A stretch of 64,000 nucleotides of DNA, from contig NZ_QRDX01000007.1 of assembly GCF_003386195.1 (NCBI RefSeq), forward strand, positions 62,001-126,000. Reading direction: 5' to 3'. This stretch comes from Seonamhaeicola aphaedonensis. GTDB lineage: Bacteria; Bacteroidota; Bacteroidia; Flavobacteriales; Flavobacteriaceae. The notes below the pieces were generated by a model, which was not told where the DNA came from, did no database searches, and saw nothing but the letters and a program-made list of their open reading frames with translations. Position 1 is the stretch's first letter. Each line of letters opens with the position of its first letter. Positions 53,645 to 62,180 of the stretch are shown here, in pieces. Position numbers and translations under genes: made by a program.

Positions 53645-54571
53645 TTATTCTACAAATTTTGAAAATCCTTTTTTACTGTAGTTTTCTTGGTATGAGTTAT
53701 CAAAATCGTCGCCCTCATTACTGTCTAAAAATTTATAGCTCAACATTTTGTAAAACAATTTGGCTGCAAGAAAATCTGATGATTTTTCTTTTGAGTTGGG
53801 GTAAAGCCCAACAATATCAAACCCTACCACATTTTTTTCTTCAAATACTTGCTTTAAAAAGTCTAATGTTTCATACCACAATAAACCCCCAGGTTCTGGC
53901 TTACCTGTACTTGGTAATATAGACGGATCTAGAGCATCTAAATCGAAAGTAATAAAAACATTGTGCGTCATTTGATCTATAGCAGATTCCATCCAAGAAT
54001 CATCAGTTGCCATATCATGAGCAAAATAGGTTTTATCAAAATCCATCACAGTGGTTTCACTTACATCCATTGAGCGAAGCCCCACCTGAATAAGGTTTGT
54101 ATTTTGGCTTGCCTCATAAACTGCGCATGCTTGATTACAACTACTACCTTGATAAGATTTAAACAAATTGGCATGGGCATCTATTTGCAGGACTGTTAAG
54201 CTTGGAAACATCTCGTTAAATGCTCGAATTGTGCCAATAGAGACAGAATGCTCACCACCAAACACGGTTACAAATTTGTTTTTTTTAATATACTTTTTTG
54301 TTATATCGTGAACCGCTTCTACCATAGCTTCAGGTGAACTTTTTTCTGTAATAGTATCTGCTAAAAATACACCTTGTTTATAGACCTCTGTATCGGTTTC
54401 TATATCATAAAGCTCCATGTTTTCTGAAGCCTGTAAAAAAGCCTCAGGACCTTTACCTGCTCCTTTTTGCAAAGTACTTGTACCATCATAAGGCACAGGA
54501 ATTAATACAATTTTTGATTTATCTAATTTTGCGTATTCCTCTGGAATTCTCGCATAAGTTGTAGTTGTCAT
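53645..54571 (-). CDS. speB: Agmatinase-like ureohydrolase with altered active site
   Basis: The protein has 308 residues of the agmatinase/arginase fold. His108 (FGGEHS), Asp131 and His133 (IDAHAN), and Asp210/Asp212 (FDLDALDP) are the expected manganese ligands. However, the third ligand of the DAHxD motif is Asn135, the position of the catalytic His (E. coli SpeB His163) is Gln147, and the substrate-binding Glu of the DVVEV motif is Gly255. The rest is intact and full length. It may be inactive, slow, or have a new function. It lies three bases behind speA. The symbol is by family and position only. Confidence 0.85.
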   Translation of the reverse strand: MTTTTYARIPEEYAKLDKSKIVLIPVPYDGTSTLQKGAGKGPEAFLQASENMELYDIETDTEVYKQGVFLADTITEKSSPEAMVEAVHDITKKYIKKNKFVTVFGGEHSVSIGTIRAFNEMFPSLTVLQIDAHANLFKSYQGSSCNQACAVYEASQNTNLIQVGLRSMDVSETTVMDFDKTYFAHDMATDDSWMESAIDQMTHNVFITFDLDALDPSILPSTGKPEPGGLLWYETLDFLKQVFEEKNVVGFDIVGLYPNSKEKSSDFLAAKLFYKMLSYKFLDSNEGDDFDNSYQENYSKKGFSKFVE

Positions 54572-54574
54572 TTT

Positions 54575-56023
54575 TTATTTAAAATAAATTTCTGATACTT
54601 CTTTTTTTGGTTCTTGCTGTTTTTCTGGTTTAACGTAACCTAGAATATTAAGCAAATCTTCACTTTTTTGTTGTTCGCTAAATACTCTTGTAACTATAGA
54701 TCCGTTAGCATTCCTATCAATTAGAATGTGTTTAGGCGATGGTATTAAGCAATGTTGTAATCCGCCAAAACCACCAATAGTTTCTTGATAAGCTCCTGTA
54801 TTAAAAAAACCTAAATACAAAGGTTTTTCCTTGTTGTACTTTGGTAGATAAATAGCGTTCATATGCTGCTCGCTGTTATAATAATCATCACTATCACACG
54901 TTAACCCGCCTAACAAAACCCGCTCGTAATTATCTTGCCATCGGTTTAATGGTAATAAGATAAAACGTTTATTTATAGCCCAAGTATCTGGTAATGTGGT
55001 TATAAACGATGAGTTTATCATGTTCCATTTTTCACGATCGTTTTGTTGTTTTTGATACAACACTTCATAAACAGCACCACCACTTTCACCAACGGTAAAG
55101 CTTCCAAATTCAGTAAAAATATTGGGAACCTCAACATCTTCCTCGTCACATGCTAATTGAATTTGATTCACAATCTCATCAACCATATATTCATAATCAA
55201 ACTCAAAAACTAATGAGTTTTTAATAGGAAAACCACCACCAATATTTAAGCTATTCAATGACGGACATATCTTTTTTAAACTAATGTACACCTTCAAACA
55301 CTTTAAAAGCTCATTCCAATAGTAGGCGTTATCTCTAATACCTGTATTAATGAAAAAGTGTAACATTTTAAGCTCTACTTTTTCGTTATTAGCTATCTGG
55401 CTTTTGTAAAAAGGTACGATATTTTTATAGCCAATTCCCAAGCGAGAAGTATAAAACTCAAATTTTGGTTCTTCTTCAGAAGCTATTCTAATCCCTACAT
55501 TAAACTTACCCTTTATTTCTTTAGACAGTAAATCTATTTCCTCGTAGTTATCAATAATAGGAATGGCGTTTTTATGACCGTTATTAATTAACCTAGCAAT
55601 GTTGGTAATATATTGCGCACGTTTAAACCCATTGCTAATAACATAGGTATCGTCGGTAATTTTACCTTCTTCTTTTAAACTTTCTATAATATCAATATCA
55701 AAAGCCGACGAGGTTTCGATATGAATATTATTTTTTAAAGCTTCATCTAAAACATGTTTAAAATGTGAACTTTTGGTACAATAACAATAATTGTAATTGC
55801 CCTCATAATTATGCTTTTTTATAGCCTTATCAAACCAACCTTTTGCCCTATTAATATTATTTGAAATTTGCGGCAAATAGGTAAATTTTAATGGTGCTCC
55901 GTACTGTTTTGTTAATTGCATTAAATCAATACCGTGAAATTGCAATTCTCCTTTGTCAACTTTAAATTCTTCCTGAGGAAAATCAAAGGTTTGATTGATT
56001 AAATCAATATATTTTGTGTTCAA
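54575..56023 (-). CDS. speA: Arginine decarboxylase, short Bacteroidota type
   Basis: The protein has 482 residues, much shorter than E. coli SpeA (about 630), as usual in this phylum. The PLP lysine is in YCYCTKSSHFKHVL, the GGGFPI loop holds the phosphate, and LLGGLTCDSDDY contains the Cys/Asp pair of the second active site half. The reaction makes agmatine from arginine. The start is TTG at 56023 (NTKYIDLINQTFDFP follows); no ATG is in frame upstream. It heads the polyamine operon, which runs to 51131. Confidence 0.92.
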   Translation of the reverse strand: MNTKYIDLINQTFDFPQEEFKVDKGELQFHGIDLMQLTKQYGAPLKFTYLPQISNNINRAKGWFDKAIKKHNYEGNYNYCYCTKSSHFKHVLDEALKNNIHIETSSAFDIDIIESLKEEGKITDDTYVISNGFKRAQYITNIARLINNGHKNAIPIIDNYEEIDLLSKEIKGKFNVGIRIASEEEPKFEFYTSRLGIGYKNIVPFYKSQIANNEKVELKMLHFFINTGIRDNAYYWNELLKCLKVYISLKKICPSLNSLNIGGGFPIKNSLVFEFDYEYMVDEIVNQIQLACDEEDVEVPNIFTEFGSFTVGESGGAVYEVLYQKQQNDREKWNMINSSFITTLPDTWAINKRFILLPLNRWQDNYERVLLGGLTCDSDDYYNSEQHMNAIYLPKYNKEKPLYLGFFNTGAYQETIGGFGGLQHCLIPSPKHILIDRNANGSIVTRVFSEQQKSEDLLNILGYVKPEKQQEPKKEVSEIYFK

Positions 56024-56096
56024 TGTATAATGTATTGTTGTTAAAAATTAAATTAAAATGTTAACCAATGGTTAAGTTAATAAAAATTTATTTTTA

Positions 56097-56264
56097 TCAA
56101 ATACGAAATTCTTTGTTTGTGGTAGGCACAAACGCATAAGGCTGCTGTACAGCATAAATTGGAGATACGGAAGTTAGCTTTAAAATTCGGTTACTTAATC
56201 TGTAAGCTGCTTTTGAATATGACTTCCTAATTTTCAAAAGCCCGAACGTAAAAACAGTGTTCAA
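56097..56264 (-). CDS. Candidate small protein upstream of speA (55 residues)
   Basis: A frame of 55 codons runs from a TTG at 56264 to TGA at 56097-56099, 73 bases before speA. The residues are protein-like and basic (SYSKAAYRLSNRILKL then IYAVQQPYAFVPTTNKEF), and codon choice resembles the neighbours. The open frame continues upstream without an ATG to a stop near 56335, so the start is uncertain. It may be a small protein or a translated leader of the polyamine operon. The rest of the 56024-56427 gap is AT-rich; AAAAGGC/GCCTTTT (56372-56410) could be a weak terminator of the cytochrome gene. Confidence 0.35.
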   Translation of the reverse strand: MNTVFTFGLLKIRKSYSKAAYRLSNRILKLTSVSPIYAVQQPYAFVPTTNKEFRI

Positions 56265-56427
56265 TTGTTCAGCTAAGAGTGCTGCAAATGAAATACAAAA
56301 AGTTGAATAAAAAAAATATTTGAAAAAATTTTACATCTTTTTTTAATCATTGAAATTCAGTGAGTTAACATAAAAGGCGAATTGTTTTTTTGTTAAAACA
56401 TAAGCCTTTTCTATATCGAAACTAAAC

Positions 56428-58695
56428 CTACTGCACCTGCCTTAACTGGTTATACATCCCTACATACTGTTGGTTATTTGGATACAATTGTACTAACTGT
56501 TGCGCTATGTTTTTAGCCTTGGCTAGCTGCCCTTGTTTTTGATACAAATAAGCCAACACATATAATAAATCACCATTTTGGGGTGCTAGTTTTAAACCTT
56601 TAACCAGCACGTTTTCAGCTTCTTTAAAATTATTGAGTTTGTCATACAAAAGGCTTAAGTTGTAATAAAACCTAGTATTTTCTGGCATGTATTTAATAGC
56701 TAACTGCATTTGCTCAATAGCTTCCTCCGTTCTATTCTGCTCTCCCAACAATAAAGCATACGAATAATAGGTTTGTCCAAATTCTGGTTCTTGACTTATA
56801 ATGGTTTTAAATGCTTCTTCAGCTTCTTTAAACTGACTATTTCGGTAATACAAATTAGCCAAATTAGTTCTAATAATGTTGTTTCGGTTATCAATCTCTA
56901 AGGCGCTTTCGAACGATTTTATAGCGTTGTACAGATCACCTTTCTTTAAATAATAACTACCACGTTTGGCACGTCCGCCAGCAAAATCAGAGGTTATACT
57001 TAAATGCACCTCAAATTCTTTTTTTACCTTTTTATAAGCCTCATTGTATTCCTCTGGAATTTGCAGTTCATCTAGTGAAGCTACGGCAAAAAATGCCTTA
57101 ACCCTGACCGTGCGTTTTGGGTCCTTTAATAAAGGTAGGAAGTTATTAACATAGTCTTGACTAGGTATTTCACTTAAAACATCAATAGTAGCCCCTCTTA
57201 CAATGGGCGATTCATCATTTAAAAATTGTAGCATTTTATCAACCACTTCCTGATTTAAATAATTCGTCATGCTATTTATAGCAGATGCTCTGGCTATTTC
57301 TGGGTAAAGGGTATCTTTTGCCATAGTAAACAAACCATGATAACCATTGGCTTCACCAGTAAAGCCTGGTGCTAATAGATCTGAAAAATGTGTATAATCT
57401 GGTTCACCATAGTTCTTTTTAAAATGTTCCCAAGCCCATTCATTAGATTTATCGCTATGACATCTAATACAAGCATTGGGGGTTCCGTACTTTATACTTT
57501 GATCGGGTCTAGGAATTCTAAAACTATGATCGCGCCTGTAATCATTACCCATATAAACTTTACCATCCATATGGCAATTGATACATTGTGCGCCATCCGA
57601 ACCTGCCTTGTGAAAATGATGCGAGACTACATCGTATTTTGGTTGCTCATGGCACTGCAAACACAAGGTATTTCCCTCAAACCTGAGTTTAAGTGAATGA
57701 GGTTCATGACAGTTAGTACAAGTCACATTGTTTTGATACATTTTACTTTGAAGAAAAGACCCATACACATAAACCTCATCTAAAATTTGCCCATCTGGAT
57801 AGTACAAATTATTGGTAAGCACTTGCGGAAAATAATGATCCATCATAGTACCTTCAAAATTAAAGCACTCAGAATATTGTTCGCGTCTCATATGACACCT
57901 AGCACACTGATCTACTAAGTCTTTGGGTGCCGTATTACTGGTCATCCACATTCCTTTGGTAGATTTGTAATTATCATCTAATTTTTGAACTTCTTCCACA
58001 TGCTTTTTTCCAGGACCGTGACATGCTTCACAATTCACATTAATTATAGCATATTTAGTATCATAGCTATGGTCTGTTTGATTGTAATTCTTTCTAACAT
58101 TGGTTGAGTGACAGTCGGCACACATATTGTTCCAATTTAACCCACCTCTAGACCAATGTAACCATTCTGAATGCACTACTTTAAAATCTGGATATAAATC
58201 AAACCATTTATTTTTTTTGGTATCCCAAGCGGTTCTCAAACACTGGTAATGTCCGTTAGGAAATTTTACTATATATTGTTGTAACGGAGTTACCCCAAAG
58301 GTATATTCAATTTTATAATCATGGTTTTTACCATCAGGCCCCTCGGTATTCACATAATAACCATCTTCTTTTTGAAAGAATTTAGAAACTACGCCCTGAC
58401 TTGAATAGGTGACATTGTTAAAATTGGCAAGAATAGTTTCTTCAGTTGCTATTTGCATAGCTTTATCATGATGTGATCCAGACCACAGTTCAACTTCTTC
58501 TTTATGACATTCAGCACAAGCTTTATCTCCCACGAAGTGATCATCTGGTATTAAATGAGATGACACAAAAACATCGTTCTTGTCCACCTCTATATACTGT
58601 TGTTTTTTATTGTTACAAGAAGATAACAATAAAACAAAACATATAAATACCAATGTAATGGCGTAAATTTTTTTTGAAACAAGCTTTAAAGACAT
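56428..58695 (-). CDS. Octaheme cytochrome c lipoprotein with TPR repeats
   Basis: The protein has 755 residues. A lipoprotein signal (lipobox LLSSC, Cys27) is followed by eight CxxCH haem sites in residues 60-420 (CAECH, CADCH, CEACH, CARCH, CTNCH, CLQCH, CINCH, CIRCH). A HEAT-like region with PIVRGATIDVL and RTVRVKAFFAV follows, then four to five TPR units (for example AIKSFESALEIDNRNN and AEEAFKTIISQEPEF). It is anchored in an envelope membrane and probably passes electrons within a protein complex. No oxidoreductase partner is adjacent. Confidence 0.93.
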   Translation of the reverse strand: MSLKLVSKKIYAITLVFICFVLLLSSCNNKKQQYIEVDKNDVFVSSHLIPDDHFVGDKACAECHKEEVELWSGSHHDKAMQIATEETILANFNNVTYSSQGVVSKFFQKEDGYYVNTEGPDGKNHDYKIEYTFGVTPLQQYIVKFPNGHYQCLRTAWDTKKNKWFDLYPDFKVVHSEWLHWSRGGLNWNNMCADCHSTNVRKNYNQTDHSYDTKYAIINVNCEACHGPGKKHVEEVQKLDDNYKSTKGMWMTSNTAPKDLVDQCARCHMRREQYSECFNFEGTMMDHYFPQVLTNNLYYPDGQILDEVYVYGSFLQSKMYQNNVTCTNCHEPHSLKLRFEGNTLCLQCHEQPKYDVVSHHFHKAGSDGAQCINCHMDGKVYMGNDYRRDHSFRIPRPDQSIKYGTPNACIRCHSDKSNEWAWEHFKKNYGEPDYTHFSDLLAPGFTGEANGYHGLFTMAKDTLYPEIARASAINSMTNYLNQEVVDKMLQFLNDESPIVRGATIDVLSEIPSQDYVNNFLPLLKDPKRTVRVKAFFAVASLDELQIPEEYNEAYKKVKKEFEVHLSITSDFAGGRAKRGSYYLKKGDLYNAIKSFESALEIDNRNNIIRTNLANLYYRNSQFKEAEEAFKTIISQEPEFGQTYYSYALLLGEQNRTEEAIEQMQLAIKYMPENTRFYYNLSLLYDKLNNFKEAENVLVKGLKLAPQNGDLLYVLAYLYQKQGQLAKAKNIAQQLVQLYPNNQQYVGMYNQLRQVQ

Positions 58696-58860
58696 AGTGT
58701 AACTAATAGGTAAACTAGTGTATATGAAAACATCAAAAATAGCTTATAGTGTTGGCTTTACAAAGAAGTTATTTATTTATATTATTGCCGTACACATTAT
58801 TTGAAACACGTATGTTTTAAGGTTCAGTTTAGTAAAAAAATGAATAAATATTATAATATT

Positions 58861-58892
58861 TTTGATTGTATATTACAATTTTAGTAATTTTG
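58861..58892 (+). promoter_or_regulatory. Promoter of the MerR/B12 regulator with an operator dyad in its spacer
   Basis: TTTG (58861-58864) and TAATTTTG (58885-58892) are 20 bases apart. Inside the spacer is a perfect dyad, ATTGTA-TAT-TACAAT (58865-58879). MerR-type proteins characteristically bind dyads between the two promoter boxes, so autoregulation is likely. The start codon is at 58914. Confidence 0.65.
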
Positions 58893-58913
58893 TTTAATTA
58901 TTATTGAATATTC

Positions 58914-59813
58914 ATGAACAATATACAAGTCAACTTTAGTATCAAAGATCTTGAAAACCTTACGGGTATTAAGGCACATACCATTAGAATATGGGAGAAG
59001 CGCTATAACCTATTGGAACCTAATAGATCTGACACCAATATAAGAAACTACAGCATCGGTAGTCTTCAAAAACTACTGAACATATCATTTTTAAACAACA
59101 ATGGATTCAAAATTTCTAAAATAGCAAGTCTAGAAGAAGAAGAAATTCCTATCAAAGTACGAGAAATAGCATCCAGAGCAAAGGTTGAAGATCACGCCAT
59201 CAATGCTTTTAAAATGGCTATGATTAATTTTGACCAAGTCCTTTTTTACAACACCTACAATAATTTGATAGAAAATAAAACATTCAGTGATATTTTTTAC
59301 ACAGTTTTTTTACCATTACTGAATGAAATAGGGATGCTTTGGCAAACAAATACTATTACGCCCTCACAAGAGCATTTTCTTTCAGTTCATATAAAACAGA
59401 AGATTCTTTTAAATATTGAAAGATTACAAAGTTTAGAACCTAAACCCAATTCTAAAACATTTGTACTCTATCTCCCAGACAATGAAATACATGATATTGG
59501 GTTATTGTTCATAAATTATCAATTACGCAGTAAAGGTTACCACACCATATTTCTAGGAGAAAGCGTTCCCTTAGATAGCTTAACTAGTGTTTTAGAGTTT
59601 TTTAATGAGATCACTTTTATTTCCTATTTCACCGTGAATCCTGAGGTAGAAAAAATTCCCGAATACATTGATGAATTCAATGATTTATTATTAAAGGAAA
59701 ATAACCACAATCTCATGTTATTAGGTCCAAAACTTGAAAGCATAGATAACCTTAACTTACCCAAAAACGTGATTGTTTATCAATCTATTGAAGATTTGGT
59801 GAATAATCTATAA
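58914..59813 (+). CDS. MerR-type regulator with B12-binding domain (CarH/CarA-like)
   Basis: The protein has 299 residues. The MerR winged helix has FSIKDLENLTGIKAHTIRIWEKRY (8-31). The B12-binding half shows W-x9-EH (Trp143, Glu153, His154) in a four-helix region and E-x-H-x-x-G (Glu191, His193, Gly196) in the Rossmann domain; His193 aligns with the lower axial ligand His177 of Thermus CarH. The residue after Trp143 is Gln144, where CarH has His132, the upper ligand of the light adduct. It precedes the carotenoid genes and is likely their repressor. Whether it senses light, B12 or both is open. Confidence 0.92.
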   Translation: MNNIQVNFSIKDLENLTGIKAHTIRIWEKRYNLLEPNRSDTNIRNYSIGSLQKLLNISFLNNNGFKISKIASLEEEEIPIKVREIASRAKVEDHAINAFKMAMINFDQVLFYNTYNNLIENKTFSDIFYTVFLPLLNEIGMLWQTNTITPSQEHFLSVHIKQKILLNIERLQSLEPKPNSKTFVLYLPDNEIHDIGLLFINYQLRSKGYHTIFLGESVPLDSLTSVLEFFNEITFISYFTVNPEVEKIPEYIDEFNDLLLKENNHNLMLLGPKLESIDNLNLPKNVIVYQSIEDLVNNL

Positions 59814-59823
59814 TCATTATTTT

Positions 59824-59856
59824 TTTTTGTTAAACTTTTTTTTATTTTTGTTAAAC
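59824..59856 (+). promoter_or_regulatory. Two 12-bp direct repeats over the crtI promoter
   Basis: TTTTTGTTAAAC occurs at 59824-59835 and again at 59845-59856, exactly 21 bp apart, about two helical turns. The second copy contains most of TATTTTTG (59843-59850), the -7 element of the crt operon, and ends 4 bases before the crtI ATG. The complement has TnnACA, as reported for CarH repeats. Binding by the adjacent MerR/B12 regulator is inferred. Confidence 0.55.
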
Positions 59857-59860
59857 AAAT

Positions 59861-61321
59861 ATGAAAAAAAGTATTATAATAATAGGAGCTGGGTTTTCAT
59901 CGTTAGCTGCCTCTTGCTATCTAGCACAAGCAGGATACGACGTTACTGTTCTTGAAAAGAACAAAACCATTGGTGGTAGAGCAAGACAATTAAAAAAAGA
60001 TGGTTTTACATTCGATATTGGTCCAACTTGGTATTGGATGCCTGATGTATTTGAGCGTTTTTTTGCAGATTTCAATAAAAAACCGTCTGATTACTACACA
60101 TTAGAAAAATTAAACCCGGCCTATAGTGTTTATTTTGACAAAGACGAACAAATTACTATTGAAGATTCATTAGATAAAATTTGTAAAACCTTTGAGGATG
60201 TTGAGAAAGGTAGCTCTACAAAGCTTAAAAAATTTATTGAAAAAGCTAGGATTAACTATGATATTGCTATAAAGGACTTGGTTTATAAACCAGGAGTTTC
60301 TCCTCTAGAACTCATGTCAACGGCTACTATCATGCGCGTCAATCAATTTTTTAGTAACATAAAAAGAGATGTTAGAAAGTCATTTAAAAACATACGCCTG
60401 GCACAAATTTTAGAGTTTCCTGTTTTATTTTTAGGTGCAAAACCTAGTAATACACCTTCGTTTTATAATTTTATGAATTATGCCGATTTTGGACTTGGTA
60501 CTTTTCATCCCAAAAAAGGAATGTATCAAGTTATCTTAGCCATGGAAACATTGGCTAAAGAACTCGGAGTCAATATAAAAACTGGGGCTTCGGTAAAAGA
60601 AATCGAGGTTAAATCTGGAAAAGCTAAAGGGGTTATTTCAAACAATGAATTTCTTGGTGCGGATATTATTTTAAGTGGAGCAGATTACTGGCACACTGAA
60701 ACACTCTTAGAAAAAAAACACAGACAATACTCGGAATCTTATTGGAGTAAAAAAACCTTTGCACCCGCTGCACTTCTATTCTATATTGGCTTTGATAAGA
60801 AATTGAAAAATGTAAATCATCACACCCTATTCTTTGATGTAGATTTTGATAAGCATGCATTTGCAATTTATGACAATCCTGAATGGCCAGAAAACCCATT
60901 ATTTTATGCAAGTTTCCCAAGCATTACCGATGAAAGCAGTGCACCTCAAGGAAAAGAAGCCGGTATATTTTTGATTCCACTGGCACCTGGGCTGGAGGAC
61001 ACCCCTGAATTGAGGCAACTTTATTTTGAAAAAGTTATTAAAAGATTTGAAGATTTAACTTCACAAGAAGTTTCTAAAAACATTCTTTTTAAAGAAAGTT
61101 TTTGCATAAATGATTTCATAAAAGATTACAATTCATATAAAGGAAATGCCTACGGGATGGCTAACACCTTAACCCAAACAGCTTTTTTAAGACCTAAACT
61201 TAAAAGTAGTAAAGTAAAAAATTTGTATTTTACAGGACAGCTTACTGTTCCTGGTCCTGGGGTACCCCCTTCTCTTATTTCAGGGAAATTGGTATCAGAA
61301 TTAATAATTAAACACCATTAA
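59861..61321 (+). CDS. crtI: Phytoene desaturase
   Basis: The protein has 486 residues. This FAD enzyme desaturates phytoene to lycopene. The N-terminal dinucleotide motif is IIIGAGFSSLAASCYLAQAG (with GAGFSS), then VLEKNKTIGGRA and FDIGPTWYW. The C-terminal bacterial-type signature begins YFTGQLTVPGPGVPPSLISG. Length and motifs are standard. Two bases separate it from crtB. Its promoter carries the repeats described above, and its mRNA leader should be only a few bases long. Confidence 0.96.
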   Translation: MKKSIIIIGAGFSSLAASCYLAQAGYDVTVLEKNKTIGGRARQLKKDGFTFDIGPTWYWMPDVFERFFADFNKKPSDYYTLEKLNPAYSVYFDKDEQITIEDSLDKICKTFEDVEKGSSTKLKKFIEKARINYDIAIKDLVYKPGVSPLELMSTATIMRVNQFFSNIKRDVRKSFKNIRLAQILEFPVLFLGAKPSNTPSFYNFMNYADFGLGTFHPKKGMYQVILAMETLAKELGVNIKTGASVKEIEVKSGKAKGVISNNEFLGADIILSGADYWHTETLLEKKHRQYSESYWSKKTFAPAALLFYIGFDKKLKNVNHHTLFFDVDFDKHAFAIYDNPEWPENPLFYASFPSITDESSAPQGKEAGIFLIPLAPGLEDTPELRQLYFEKVIKRFEDLTSQEVSKNILFKESFCINDFIKDYNSYKGNAYGMANTLTQTAFLRPKLKSSKVKNLYFTGQLTVPGPGVPPSLISGKLVSELIIKHH

Positions 61322-61323
61322 CT

Positions 61324-62163
61324 ATGAAACAATTATTTGATACGGTATCTTACGCTAGCAGTAAAATGGTTACCAAAACTTACAGCACTTCTTTTTCTAT
61401 GGCTACCAAAATGCTGGCAAATTCTATTAGGAGTGATATTTATAACATCTACGGATTTGTAAGATTTGCTGATGAAATAGTTGATTCTTTTCATGATTTT
61501 GACAAGAAAGTTTTGTTTGATAGGTTCTCAGCAGACTTAGAATATGCCTTAAAAGATAAAATAAGTCTTAACCCTATACTTAATGCTTTTCAACACACCT
61601 ATCACAAATGCAACATAGACAAACATATGGTTGATGCCTTTATGAAAAGTATGCGCTTAGATTTGTACAAGAAAAATTATCTCACGGATGAGGAGTATAA
61701 AGATTATATTTATGGTTCTGCAGATGTGGTTGGTTTAATGTGTTTAAAGGTGTTTGTTAAAGGAGATAATGCTAAATATGAAGACTTGAAAGATACAGCC
61801 ATGTCTTTAGGTTCTGCATTTCAAAAAGTAAACTTTTTAAGAGATTTAAAGTCAGACCACGATGTTTTAAATCGGAGTTATTTCCCTAATACGGACCTTA
61901 ATAACTTAAGTGAATTCTCTAAACAAGAAATCATTGAAGATATTGAAAGTGATTTTGCTAAAGGGCTGAGCGGTATTAAACAACTGCCCATGGAAGCTAG
62001 ATTTGGAGTTTTTATGGCCTACAGGTATTACCGTCAATTACTTAAAAAACTTAAGAAAACACCGGCTCTAAAAATTAAAAGTACCCGTATAAGAGTATCA
62101 AATCCAAAAAAAATTGAACTTTTAATGCGGAGTTATGTAAAATATCAGTTAAATTTAATGTGA
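61324..62163 (+). CDS. crtB: Phytoene synthase
   Basis: The protein has 279 residues and joins two geranylgeranyl diphosphates to phytoene. Both Asp-rich magnesium motifs are present: ADEIVDSF (first DxxxD) and FLRDLKSDH (second DxxxD). The STSFSMATKML segment near the start is usual in this family. Squalene synthases are similar, but the neighbours decide for phytoene. The GGPP synthase gene is not in the window. Gap of 17 bases to crtZ. Confidence 0.95.
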   Translation: MKQLFDTVSYASSKMVTKTYSTSFSMATKMLANSIRSDIYNIYGFVRFADEIVDSFHDFDKKVLFDRFSADLEYALKDKISLNPILNAFQHTYHKCNIDKHMVDAFMKSMRLDLYKKNYLTDEEYKDYIYGSADVVGLMCLKVFVKGDNAKYEDLKDTAMSLGSAFQKVNFLRDLKSDHDVLNRSYFPNTDLNNLSEFSKQEIIEDIESDFAKGLSGIKQLPMEARFGVFMAYRYYRQLLKKLKKTPALKIKSTRIRVSNPKKIELLMRSYVKYQLNLM

Positions 62164-62180
62164 TTTAAATTACCCCCTTT

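Noticed and set aside
59821-59850. Long T-runs before crtI as a terminator
   Set aside because: No stem precedes the T-runs; the repeated TTTTTGTTAAAC and the promoter element explain the composition better.
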